Below, piece by piece: positions 19,289-28,702 of a stretch of DNA of 64,000 bases (the stretch's first letter is position 1; the number at the start of each line of letters is the position of its first letter). The position numbers and the translations under genes are program-made. Origin of the DNA: Sulfurimonas sp. Its GTDB lineage: Bacteria; Campylobacterota; Campylobacteria; Campylobacterales; Sulfurimonadaceae. The DNA lies in assembly GCA_030949945.1 (NCBI GenBank), contig JAUZRZ010000062.1, positions 1 to 64,000 of the forward strand, read 5' to 3'. Under the pieces are notes generated by a model. The model was given only the letters and a program-made list of their open reading frames with translations, did not search any database and was not told where the DNA came from.

Positions 19289-20250
19289 ATGTTACAGTTA
19301 AACGCGGGACTTTGTGTTCGTTCACTAAGTGTAGAGAGTGAATGTAACAAGTGTGAACTTGTATGTCCAACTACGGCTATTGCTATTGGTGAGAGTAACC
19401 TTCCTGCTATTAATTTTTCAGAGTGTGTTACTTGTGGAGCTTGTACTGCGATATGTCCTAGCGAGGCACTGACCCTAGATGAGTTTGATGCAACGAACTT
19501 CTTTTTGATTTTGTTGAAGATGATGATACCCTTTTATCTTGTCGTAAAAATGTTCCTTGTATTTCTGCTCTTAGTATAGAGCATATTATCTCTTTAGCAG
19601 TGCTAAAAAAAGAGTTAGTATTTGATATGGGCTATTGTGGGGATTGTGATATTGCGCACACTTGTCATAAACAGATACTCTCAAACTATGAAGAAGCTAC
19701 ATATCTTTTAGAAGCTATGGAGAGTGAAGCGGTTATAAAGTTAGAAAATATTTGTTACACGAACGAGTCTAAGAGTTCTAAACGCAGGGACTTTTTAAAT
19801 GCAGCAAACCTCAAAACAGTAGCAAAAGTGAAAAAAAGTTTCGAGGATGAAGTACAAAAAGCGAGTGATGAACTCACAGAACATACTTTAGAAAAAACAG
19901 ATATAGCACTTCTAAGACGTAAAACAATTCCAAATCGCCGTAAGATATTTTTTACTGCGATAAAAAGAGCAATAAAGCCCTCACAGTTTCATATAATAGA
20001 TGCTACTGAAGTTAGCTTTACTTCTCAAAAACTGATGGATGAAGAGGCTTGCACCGCATGTCAGATGTGTTATCGTGTCTGTCCAACGGGTGCTCTTGTC
20101 TCAGATGTGAAAAACTCTAAAATAGACTTTGATCCATTTTTATGTATAAAGTGTCATATTTGTCATGATGTATGTGAACCAAATGCTATTACCTTAGCTG
20201 ATTCATATAATGTCAAAGAGTTTTTGAGCCAACAGTACAAAACCTTATGA
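19289..20250 (+). CDS. Multi-cluster 4Fe-4S ferredoxin-type protein, one frameshift
   Basis: ORFs 19289-19579 and 19600-20250 join (shift near 19495-19505) into about 320 residues. The N-terminal domain has CNKCELVCPTTAI and CVTCGACTAICPSEAL; the C-terminal domain has CTACQMCYRVCPTGAL and CIKCHICHDVCEPNAI. So there are four 4Fe-4S-type motifs as two 2[4Fe-4S] modules at the ends. The middle has additional cysteines (SCRKNVPC, CGDCDIAHTC). No signal peptide is visible, so it is cytoplasmic. It likely passes electrons to or from the TorD client or helps its maturation. Its stop overlaps the ATG of the next small gene (ATGA). Confidence 0.85.
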
Positions 20251-20381
20251 GTTTTAATGTTCGCCGTTGTGATGAATGTGATGTGGTTTTTAGTACAAAT
20301 AGTGCGGATAAAATGTGTTATAGATGTAAGTGTGAAGAGGAAGAAGCACGAGAACTTTGGGGTATTACAGATGATATGTAA
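20247..20381 (+). CDS. Small cysteine-rich protein, 44 aa
   Basis: Too short for the ORF track. It reads MSFNVRRCDECDVVF at the start, CYRCKCEEEEA in the middle and ends GITDDM, stop TAA 20379-20381. The cysteines form CxxC (8, 11) and CxxCxC (24, 27, 29), a zinc-ribbon-like or rubredoxin-like knuckle. The ATG overlaps the stop of the ferredoxin gene (ATGA), which argues for translational coupling and a real gene. I do not recognise a family. A metal-binding accessory for the TorD/Fe-S module is a guess. Confidence 0.65.
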   Translation: MSFNVRRCDECDVVFSTNSADKMCYRCKCEEEEARELWGITDDM

Positions 20382-20396
20382 AAAGGAAAAAATAGC

Positions 20397-21155
20397 ATGA
20401 TGAATGATGACAACCAGATTTCTCGCCAAACAAAACTCTTTGGGTTTATAGGTGAAGAGGCTGGAGTAAGTAGATTTAGCGCAATTATGAACTAAAAGTT
20501 CAAAGAAAATAGTGATGACACTATGATAATACCTATGAACATTCGTGAGGATGACCTCTACTTTACTGTGAGTAATATGAAAAAATCACAGGTAAATGGT
20601 GCTGTAATATCTAGCGAATATGTTACAAAAGTTGTAGATATTTTAGATACTAGCTCTGAGATGGTTAAACGCAGCGGTATGTGCGATATTTTATACCGTG
20701 AGGGTGAAACTCTTCGTGGAGATATTTTTAGTGTACGAGTTTTGAGTGAACACCTAAAAGATATGATGGTAAATAAAATTGCAATCATTGGAACAAACCA
20801 TTATGCAAAAGCATTTTCACTTTTAGCTTGTGGTTTTAATGTGAGTTATTTTAATGATTCACTCGAAGAGTTAATGAGTTTTACACAAGAGTTAGAGTTA
20901 AAAGATGCTGACATAAATCGTATCGCTAGTGATATGAGCAGTGACTTTTCAGATTTTGATGTAGTTCTTGACTTTTCTGATATGGCATCCCTATCTATGG
21001 TGAGTGCATTAGCAAAGTTATCTATGGATATGAAAAACAACAAACAGTTCTCTGTTTTAAAAAACAGAGCCTTAGAGTTAAACGCAGAGTATGTAAGTTA
21101 TGATGGAATTATCGAGAAACTTACTGCAAAAGCATATATAGAAATTAAAAAATAG
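20397..21155 (+). CDS. Shikimate-dehydrogenase-like protein, probably non-catalytic, interrupted by an in-frame TAA
   Basis: The protein starts MMNDDNQISRQTKLFGFIGEEAG (AGGA at 20384-20387), continues VSRFSAIMN, then meets TAA at 20493-20495 in the same frame and resumes KFKENSDDTMIIPMN. The track begins only at 20523. The N-terminal half resembles the AroE substrate domain (LFGxIG...HN..F...), followed by a Rossmann-like segment NKIAIIGTNHYAKAFSLLACGF. The AroE NVTxPxK catalytic stretch reads NGAVISSEY, so the catalytic Lys is missing. The fold assignment is tentative. The stop may be a miscalled Lys or Tyr codon. It lies in the TorD/ferredoxin operon. Confidence 0.55.
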
Positions 21156-21165
21156 AGGAGAGAGT

Positions 21166-21594
21166 ATGAATGAAGATTTAAGTGATTTAAGAGCAGAGTT
21201 TGATAAGTTTGTAAAACAAGAGTGTGCTATCGGTGAAGATGGACAGATAGAGCAAAACAGAGATGGAGGTGATCAGGTTGATGAAGAGCCAACTCCTCAG
21301 TTTGTTGATGCTCTGACAGAGCGACTTTTAGCACCTGCAATTAGTGGTGTTTACCTCTCTCGTATAGATATTAAACGTGTGGCTGAAGCTATTGATGAGT
21401 CTATTCCCATTAAAGAACGCACGAAAATGGTAAGAGCACTTTTTCGTCATACAACAAAAAAAGAGTATTTAAGTGATGCCTTTACTGAGATTACAAAACA
21501 TATTAATGGTCGTATTATGATTTACAATGAACTAGCTGAGGCTTTTCCTGCTTCAAAGTCTATTTTTGATGCTCATGTTTCTCAAAGCAAATAA
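21166..21594 (+). CDS. Conserved hypothetical, 142 aa
   Basis: An intact soluble protein with an acidic, disordered-looking first third (GEDGQIEQNRDGGDQVDEEPTP) and a helical remainder (LLAPAISGVYLSRIDIKRVAEAIDE, KMVRALFRHTTKKEYL). GGAGAG before ATG 21166 is a good ribosome-binding site. It lies 10 bases after the AroE-like gene, so it belongs to the same operon. No family is recognised; the absence of a signal peptide puts it in the cytoplasm. Confidence 0.7.
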   Translation: MNEDLSDLRAEFDKFVKQECAIGEDGQIEQNRDGGDQVDEEPTPQFVDALTERLLAPAISGVYLSRIDIKRVAEAIDESIPIKERTKMVRALFRHTTKKEYLSDAFTEITKHINGRIMIYNELAEAFPASKSIFDAHVSQSK

Positions 21595-21595
21595 A

Positions 21596-21670
21596 ATGTC
21601 TAAAATGTTTGAAACTATAATAAATGATTTTGAAGAGATAGAACCCTCTTCTGATCCTTTAATGGTATAA
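21596..21670 (+). CDS. Possible 24-codon ORF
   Basis: ATG 21596 follows the previous stop by one base and reads MSKMFETIINDFEEIEPSSDPLMV before TAA 21668-21670. Coding-like composition and tight packing favour translation, but a true longer gene truncated by an indel cannot be excluded. Confidence 0.35.
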   Translation: MSKMFETIINDFEEIEPSSDPLMV

Positions 21671-21680
21671 AGATTTTGAG

Positions 21681-21875
21681 ATGTTAGATAATACAAAACG
21701 AGCAAATATTAAACATGGTGACTCTGTTGCTATAGTTCTAAAACAAGACCAAGACACAGGTCGTTTAACTGATGGTATTGTTCGTGACCTTTTAACGAAG
21801 TCTGTTTCTCATCCTCACGGTATAAAAGTAAGACTTATGAGTGGAGAAGTAGGGCGGGTTAAAGAGATATATTAA
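21681..21875 (+). CDS. ywbE: YwbE family protein
   Basis: A 64-residue protein matching the YwbE (DUF2196) family along its length: KHGDSVAIVLKQDQDTGRLTDGIVRDLLT and HPHGIKVRLMSGEVGRVKEI. It looks like a small beta-barrel (SH3/KOW-like) and the GEVGRV ending suggests nucleic-acid binding, but the function is not established. It sits 16 bases upstream of pyk. Confidence 0.85.
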   Translation: MLDNTKRANIKHGDSVAIVLKQDQDTGRLTDGIVRDLLTKSVSHPHGIKVRLMSGEVGRVKEIY

Positions 21876-21891
21876 CTACTAAAGGTATTTT

Positions 21892-23329
21892 ATGAAAAAA
21901 CGTACAAAAATTTTAGCCACTGTTGGACCTGCTAGCGACTCTTTAGATACTCTTGTTGAGCTTATAAACGCAGGGGTTAATGTCTTTCGTTTAAATTTTT
22001 CTCATGGTACTCATGAACAACACCTTATAGTCCTACAAAGAATCCGTAAAGCTATGGATGTTACGGGACTTATAGTTGGTATACTTCAAGATATAAGTGG
22101 TCCTAAGATTCGTATAGGAGAGCTTCAGTGTGACTTCTCTTTAAAAGAGAATGATACACTTATCTTTAGTACTAAAGAGATACAAGGCTCGCAACTCTCA
22201 GACAACACTTATCAAGTAAGTATAAATTATCCTCAAGTTTTAAAACAGTTGAACTTAGGTGATTACATCTATCTTTATGATGGGATTATTCGTACAAAAG
22301 TTATAGAACTAAATGAAACTGAGGTCAAGGTTACAGTTGAAAACTCTGGTATGCTCTCTTCGAAAAAAGGTGTTAACTTTCCAAATACAAGACTTGGAGT
22401 AGATGTCCTAACAAGCTAAAGATAAAAAAGATATAGAGTGGGGTGTACAAAATGGTGTAGACTTTATGGCTATCTCTTTTGTTCAAAATGCACAAGATAT
22501 GAAAAATGCAAGAGCAATAGTAAAAAGTCATGGTGGCGAGCAAAATCTTATTGCAAAGATAGAAAAGTTTGATGCAGTTGAAAATATAGATGAAATTATC
22601 GAGAATAGTGATGGTTTAATGGTTGCTCGGGGTGATTTAGGTATAGAAGTGCCATACTATGAAGTGCCAAACATTCAAAAAATGCTTATAGCTAAGGCAA
22701 ATGCAGCTAGTATTCCTGTTATTACGGCAACTCAGATGCTCCTTTCTATGACAAAAAATGAAAGAGCAACACGTGCGGAGATAAGTGATATAGCCAATGC
22801 TGTTATGGATGGAACTGATGCAGTTATGCTCTCAGAAGAGAGTGCTGTTGGAGAATATCCAATACTCGCTGTTGAGACAATGTTTCAAACTATTAGAGAA
22901 ACTGAAAAGCTCTATAAGTACTATCGTTATGAAGGTTATGTTAATAAAGACATCGGAGATACTATAAGTGAGTCAGCAGTAAGACTAGCACGAGATGTAG
23001 ATGTAAAAGGTATCTTTGCAATAACATCTTCAGGTGCTAGTGCTCGTAAACTTGCAAGATATAAACCAAAAAAGAGTATTTATGCCATTACTCACAATGC
23101 ACAGGTACGAGGACAAATGAGTTTAATATGGGGTGTCATTCCTTTAATGTCAGTAGAAAAAGCATCTTTATCTAATATCTTAAACTCATTTATGAGGAGA
23201 GGCTTAAAAGAGGGGTCGATAAAAAAAGAGAACTCTTACATACTTACAGCAGGTGACCCAATAGGTAAAGCAGGTTCTACAAATATGATACGAGTTATCT
23301 CAAGTGAAGATATGAAAGAGTTTAGTTAA
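21892..23329 (+). CDS. pyk: Pyruvate kinase, one frameshift
   Basis: ORFs 21892-22419 and 22466-23329 join into about 478 residues. It converts phosphoenolpyruvate and ADP to pyruvate and ATP. Motifs: KILATVGPAS near the start, VFRLNFSHGTHEQH, ILQDISGPKIRIG, then after the shift DFMAISFVQNAQD, the active-site signature IAKIEKFDAVENIDEII, GLMVARGDLGIE and ITATQMLLSM. One extra base near 22415 (AACAAGCTAAAG instead of AACAGCTAAAG) turns LTAKDKKDIEWGVQNGVDF into a stop. The rest is perfectly conserved, so this is error. Its end overlaps the convergent pgpA by four bases. Confidence 0.94.
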
Positions 23330-23832
23330 ACTAAGCTCTGCAGATATAGGTACCCTTGCCAAAGAGCAGCTGTGGAGATACCCGCTGCAACTCCTGCGAT
23401 TATGTCATCACCCATAACACCTACACCACCTTTAGCTTCTCTGTCTATTCGACCGATGATAGAGGGTTTTGTAATATCGAAGTATCTAAAGAGCACAAAT
23501 GCTAAGAGTGATTGGATTAAAAAACCATTTTCTAGTTGTGTTACTTCGTTCATGGTAACACCAACTGCAGGTGCAATACTGAGTGCTAACCACATCCCTA
23601 CAAGTTCATCTATAACAATATTTTGAGAGTCATGTGTTTTACTTGCCTCTTCGTACTTGTTTATAGCTTTAATGGCTATGAGTGTGATAAGTACAGTTGC
23701 TAAAAAGAGTGTGTTTGTATCGAAGTAGATAAGGATAAGCATTCCAAGAGGCAAGGAGAGTAGTGTTCCAACTGTTCCAGGTGCTTTTGGTGCAAGCCCA
23801 CTATATCCAAGTGTTAAAAAAAACCAGTTCAT
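23326..23832 (-). CDS. pgpA: Phosphatidylglycerophosphatase A
   Basis: An intact 168-residue membrane enzyme that removes phosphate from phosphatidylglycerophosphate to give phosphatidylglycerol. The signature LGYSGLAPKAPGTVGTLLSLPLG is at residues 8-30, with IVIDELVGMWLAL (about 72) and FRYFDITKPSIIGRID (about 115-130), all PgpA hallmarks including acidic metal ligands. Four hydrophobic segments are present. It lies nine bases after the ATP-sulfurylase-like gene on the same strand. Confidence 0.92.
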   Translation of the reverse strand: MNWFFLTLGYSGLAPKAPGTVGTLLSLPLGMLILIYFDTNTLFLATVLITLIAIKAINKYEEASKTHDSQNIVIDELVGMWLALSIAPAVGVTMNEVTQLENGFLIQSLLAFVLFRYFDITKPSIIGRIDREAKGGVGVMGDDIIAGVAAGISTAALWQGYLYLQSLV

Positions 23833-23840
23833 TGTTGTCC

Positions 23841-25031
23841 TTATGTGAGTGAAGATGTCTTATAAAGTTTCATAAGTTCAAGATAAAAATCTCTCTCAGT
23901 ATGCTCTTCAAGTAGACCTTTTGTAGCAAAGGTGTCATAATAAAGCTTTTCTAAGTTTTTAAACCTATCAGGATAAAGTTTTGAGAGTAAAAAAGCACTA
24001 ATCTCTTTTCTAATAAGAACGGCAGGAGGTAGTAGTCCAGCTTCAAGAAGTTGAAGTATAGAGTCAGAATGGTACGATATTTGGTTATGTTGACCATGAG
24101 GACAGGTGTTTTTACTCACAAGTGTTGTACACTGATTACAGTAAACATACTCACTTGCAATTTCAATCTCTATATCTATCCCAATAACACGGTCGATAAT
24201 TGACTTATTTGAGTTACAGTCATAAAACATTCCAAGACCTGCATGATTACGACCAATAGTGAGTCTATCACAACCATAGTTATTTGCGACAATAGCATCA
24301 AGAATAATTTCATTATAGCCTGCAAAGATATAAGAGTTTTCTAAAGGTACAATAATAACGCGATTTTTTGGTAAAAAATTATTGAGATAGTATTCTAGTG
24401 CTTCATATCTTAAATCATAAGTAATATTACTGCTAGCATAAGGCTTTAAAAGAAAAATTACGAGTAAGTCAGTACTGTCTAGCGTCTGGCGAATGAGGCG
24501 TTCATGCCCACGATGCAGAGGGTTTGCAGCCATAACTAAAGAGCTTGTATGTTTAGCATCTACTCTTTTTTTTGCATTGAGAATATCAATCTTACCCTTG
24601 TTTGGTTTTGTTTTAAGAAGTTTATACTCTCCACTAAGTGCCCAAGAACCGAGTCTTTTCATTGTAGCTTGAACACCAGGGTGTGTAGAATCATCGGTTC
24701 CATATATATGCTTGACTCTAACATGTGGGTCTATTTGAAAAGTTTCTTCTACGTGGAGGGTTGCGAACTCTTCACCCTCACATAATAAAAGAATCTCTTC
24801 TCCAACTTTTAAAGAACTAATAATCTCTTCATTCTTCTTCCCTGATGGTGCAAGTATAAATGGAAAAGGAAATGATTTTCCATTTATAAGACCAGTCTCT
24901 AGTACAAGTTTTGACTCTGCTTCAGACATAAGTTTTCTAACAGGTGCTAGTAAACCATCTGCTACAAGTTCAAGAACAGAAGCCGCTTCTTTATCTATAT
25001 AAAGTGTTTTATTTTTTCTTAATGATGTCAT
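23841..25031 (-). CDS. Divergent ATP sulfurylase (sulfate adenylyltransferase-like)
   Basis: A 396-residue protein of ATP sulfurylase length and layout: N-terminal PUA-like domain (FPFPFILAPSG, THPGVQ), catalytic domain with the HxGH motif NPLHRGHERL (about 172-181), GRNHAGLG (about 245-252), and the zinc-knuckle-like CNQC...CPHG near 300-317. Canonical enzymes have QTRNP, GRDHAG and ISGTxxR; here these are MAANP, GRNHAG and ISYHSDS, so the sulfate-binding Arg and other key residues are changed. It could be a sulfurylase of altered activity or another adenylyltransferase. Its start overlaps the 3' end of a pseudo-receiver regulator by 23 bases. Confidence 0.75.
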   Translation of the reverse strand: MTSLRKNKTLYIDKEAASVLELVADGLLAPVRKLMSEAESKLVLETGLINGKSFPFPFILAPSGKKNEEIISSLKVGEEILLLCEGEEFATLHVEETFQIDPHVRVKHIYGTDDSTHPGVQATMKRLGSWALSGEYKLLKTKPNKGKIDILNAKKRVDAKHTSSLVMAANPLHRGHERLIRQTLDSTDLLVIFLLKPYASSNITYDLRYEALEYYLNNFLPKNRVIIVPLENSYIFAGYNEIILDAIVANNYGCDRLTIGRNHAGLGMFYDCNSNKSIIDRVIGIDIEIEIASEYVYCNQCTTLVSKNTCPHGQHNQISYHSDSILQLLEAGLLPPAVLIRKEISAFLLSKLYPDRFKNLEKLYYDTFATKGLLEEHTERDFYLELMKLYKTSSLT

Positions 25032-25903
25032 ATTTTTTGCGTTTTTCCCATAGACTTTTACGACTAATACCGAGTTTTTTAGAAAGTTCTGTATCTGGAT
25101 ATTTATCTTGATAGTTCAGAACAATAAATTTTACATAATCTTCAATAGGTAAAATTTCACCCTTATCAAAAACATTATTTTCATTTTTTATTTCTAAAAC
25201 TGGATGTGCAAACTCTTCGCTATCTATCTTTTCAGTACTAGATATAATGATTTGTTTTCCTGCGATAAGTTCACAGAACTGTTTTTTATCATTTTTCTTG
25301 AGTACTTGAAAATCAATAATATAGATAAGCGTATTTTGTGGTAGCAACTCAACTTCAGCTAAAGATTTAGAATTACTAAGTGTAATAAAATGTATTGGTA
25401 AGTTGTGTTTTTGTGCATATTCAAAGGCAAAAGCATCGGAATACTTTTGAAAACTTGAGCTTACAAAAAGTGGGAGTTCTAAATTATCAAGAGGTTTTTC
25501 ATGTTGTGCATTTAAAAATGTATGTGTTAGGTACTTTTCATATGCTGCAGTACGGCGTTTTAACTTCTCATAATCTTGATAGTGATTTATTTTTCGGATA
25601 AGCTCTTCTATCATAAAAGGTTTGAGTATATAGTCTTTTGCTCCTGCTACTAGTGGTTTAGAAACAGTATCATTACTGATGTATGAAACCATAAGTATAA
25701 TGATAGAGCTTTTAAATGTCTCAATAACAGGAATAAAATCTTGTCCATTGATATTTGTAGAGAGTAGAACTAACATCATAGTTATTACTTCTAATGGCAT
25801 CTTTTGTAGAGGTACACATTTCACAAATATGACCTATCTCACCTAGTTTTGTTGCTATGCTTTGTGCTAAATAAACTTCATTTTCTATAATTAGTATCTT
25901 CAT
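25009..25903 (-). CDS. Fis-type DNA-binding regulator with degenerate receiver domain, one frameshift
   Basis: ORFs 25721-25903 and 25009-25824 join near 25770. Residues 1-120 have receiver topology (MKILIIENEVYLAQSIATKLGE ... GAKDYILKPFMIEEL), but after correction the phosphoacceptor position reads DVVLLSTNINGQDF, Ser in place of Asp. The middle (about 135-245) resembles a shrunken AAA+ core with no Walker A. The C terminus is a Fis-type helix-turn-helix, ELSKKLGISRKSLWEKRKKYDI. This resembles NtrC-type regulators that lost ATPase and phosphorylation. It starts one base after the ispDF stop and overlaps the sulfurylase-like gene, so it may control that operon. This role is inferred. Confidence 0.75.
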
Positions 25904-25904
25904 G

Positions 25905-27029
25905 TTATCCTATCATCTTCCAGTTAAAATATTTTAAATTTGCATTTGAAGTGACTGCAACACCTTCTTCTCTACCAACAAATCCAAGCTTTTCAGTTGT
26001 TGTTGCTTTTACATTGACTCTTGCACTATCTAGTTGAAGTATCTCAGCTATACAGATCTCATTTGCATTTTATACTTAGCAATACGAGGTTTTTGGGCTG
26101 CAATAGTTATATCAACATTTATTATTACAAAACCAAAATTGTTTAGTTTTGTAACAACTATTTTTAGTAATTCTTTGGAGTCTATACCCTTATACTTTTC
26201 ATCGTTATCAGGAAAGAGCATACCTATGTCTCCCATTCCTGCAGCACCTAAGAGTGCATCTATTAAAGAGTGTAGGGCTACATCTCCATCACTATGTGCT
26301 AAAAAGCCATACTCAGAGTCTATTTTTACACCACCTAGCCACATTTCGCCTTTTGTATCAAAGGCATGGACATCAAAACCATTGCCACTTAAAATATCAC
26401 CAGAGGGTGCATCTAAGCAGGGAATTTTATTTAAGTCTTGAATGTAAGTAATCTTATGTGCATCTTCATCACCTAAGATAAAAGTACGATTACCACCATT
26501 AGCAACAATAGCACTACTCTCATCTGTAAACTCTTCATCTGTTTGAAGTGCATCTCTTAAAACATCGGTGCGAGAGAGTTGCGGTGTCTGAACTCTTTTG
26601 ACTTTTTCTCGGTCAATTGTTTTTCCATCATACACTATTGTATCTGTTACATTAAGGTATGGCACAACTGTATCACTTTGACCTTTTTGAGCGATGATAT
26701 GCTCTAAAAACTCTTCACTCACACAAGCTCGAGCAATATCACTTACTAATACATATTTACTCTCTACTGCATTAAGTGCATTTTTCAAAGATTCTTGTCT
26801 TGTGTTGCCACCTTGGACAAAAATGATAATTTGCATAGTTCTTCATAAAAACTATATCTTGGGCTGATGAGACAATAATAATTGTTGAGAATTTTTCTGT
26901 GTTTTGGAACTTTTGTGCTACAAATTGCCACAGTGGCTTATGATTTATACGCAACCAATGCTTTTTAACACCCATAGAAAAACGGCTAGAGTTACCAGCA
27001 GATAGTAGTACCAAAGATATATCAGACAA
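25905..27029 (-). CDS. ispDF: Bifunctional IspD/IspF isoprenoid synthesis enzyme, frameshifted
   Basis: The fusion covers MEP-pathway steps 3 and 5. IspD domain: [19 protein letters not shown] at the N terminus, then [28 protein letters not shown] and RVQTPQLSR. IspF domain: [19 protein letters not shown] (metal ligands D, H), [33 protein letters not shown], and [18 protein letters not shown] read in a third frame past the track end, to TAA 25907-25905. The fusion is typical of Campylobacterota. Shifts lie near 26830 and 26050. The start is TTG 27029 with GGGAG upstream. Essential enzymes with intact motifs again indicate sequencing errors. Confidence 0.92.
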
Positions 27030-27211
27030 AAAAACACTCCCAACTAAAATGTGTTACAAAATTATACACTCTATAAACTTTTTGTATCTTAAAGGAAGTT
27101 TATTTATCCCCATATTTATATTAAATAAATAGATAATCTATTAACTTTAGCTTAGATTAACTTTATTTGATTATATTACGATATATTATATAATTTTACT
27201 AGGAGATATTA

Positions 27212-28637
27212 ATGAGAAGTGCATGGTTAAAAGAGCGAGAAAACGATCCCGTCAGAACACAAATGTTTTATGCGAAGAAAGGTATTATAACAGGTGAGAT
27301 GGAGTATGTTGCGAAGATTGAAGATTTATCTCCAGAATTAGTACGTAGTGAAGATTGCTCGTGGACGTATGATTATTCCTGCAAATGTAATGCATGAGTC
27401 GTTAGAGCCAATGGCTATTGGTATTGCAAGTAAGTGTAAGATAAATGCAAATATTGGTTCATCTGCAATTGCAGCTGACATCGAAGATGAAGTTGAGAAA
27501 ATGAAAGTTTCTCAAAAGTATAAAGCAGATACTGCTATGGACCTCTCAACTGGTGGAGATTTAGATGAAATCCGTAAAGCAGTTATTGGTGCTTCTAAGA
27601 TTCCTATTGGAACTGTGCCTATTTACCAAATTCTTCATGATGTTGGAAATAAAATCGAAGACCTTACTATAGAAGTAATGTTAGATGTTTTAGAGCGTCA
27701 AGCAAAACAGGGTGTTTCTTACTTTACAATTCACGCAGGTTTTTTACTAGAGACTATGCCAAACATTGCAAAACGTAAAATGGGTATCGTATCTCGTGGT
27801 GGTTCTTTAATGGCTGCATGGATGATGCACTACCATAGAGAAAATCCTTTTTATACTGCATTTGATGATATTCTTGACATTTGTGCTAAATATGATGTTT
27901 CTTTATCTCTTGGTGATTCACTTCGTCCAGGTTGTTTAGCTGATGCTTCAGATGCTGCACAACTCGGTGAGCTTAAAGTGCTTGGTGATCTTACATTAAG
28001 AGCATGGGAAAGAGATGTTCAAGTTATGGTTGAAGGACCAGGACATGTGCCTATCAACCAGATTGAGCGTAATATGAAGATTCAAAGAGAACTTTGTCAT
28101 GAAGCTCCTTTTTATATTCTAGGACCCCTAGTTACTGATATTGCAGCTGGATATGATCATATCTCTTCTGCTATCGGTGCAGCTGTAGGTGGATGGCATG
28201 GAGCAGCAATGCTTTGTTATGTAACACCAAAAGAGCACTTAGGTCTTCCAAATGCAGATGATGTACGTGAGGGAATTATCGCTTACAAAATTGCCGCTCA
28301 TGCAGCGGACATTGCAAGAGGTCGTAAAGGTGCTAGAGATATTGATGATGCTATGAGTGATGCTCGTTATACATTTGACTGGGAAAAGCAGTTTGAATAC
28401 TCTTTAGATGGTGATAGAGCTCGTGAATACCATGATGAAACTCTTCCACAAGATGTATTTAAAGAAGCTGAATTTTGTTCTATGTGTGGACCAAAATTTT
28501 GTTCTTACAAGATAACTCAAGATATTATGGATAATCCTGAAGGAATCCAGAGAATTATTGATGAGTCAAAAGCCAAAGAAGCAGAAGAAGCTAGCAGCTT
28601 TAGCATAAACCCAAACTTAAAGTACAAAATATTTTAA
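27212..28637 (+). CDS. thiC: Phosphomethylpyrimidine synthase ThiC, one frameshift
   Basis: ThiC rearranges aminoimidazole ribotide to the thiamine pyrimidine by radical SAM chemistry. ORFs 27212-27397 and 27348-28637 join at 27345, where GAAGATTGCT should be GAAGTTGCT, giving [17 protein letters not shown]. Motifs: [59 protein letters not shown], and the C-terminal cluster [13 protein letters not shown] (CxxCxxxxC). About 474 residues. AGGAGA precedes ATG 27212. The leader (27030-27211) is AT-rich and shows no TPP riboswitch. Confidence 0.95.
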
Positions 28638-28666
28638 ATAAGATAATATTTGTCTTATTTAAATAT
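28631..28666 (+). terminator. AT-rich hairpin over the thiC stop codon
   Basis: TTTAAATAAGA (28633-28643) and TCTTATTTAAA (28653-28663) are perfect inverted arms around TAATATTTG; the thiC stop is inside the first arm. With almost no G or C and no following T run this would be a weak terminator. Confidence 0.4.
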
Positions 28667-28702
28667 GATAGTATTCAAAAAATCAATTAAAGGAAAATTT
28701 TA

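Noticed and set aside
27030-27211. Possible TPP riboswitch before thiC
   Set aside because: None of the conserved TPP aptamer segments (CTGAGA, ACCTGA-type) is present; the leader is simply AT-rich with TATATAAT and AGGAGA.
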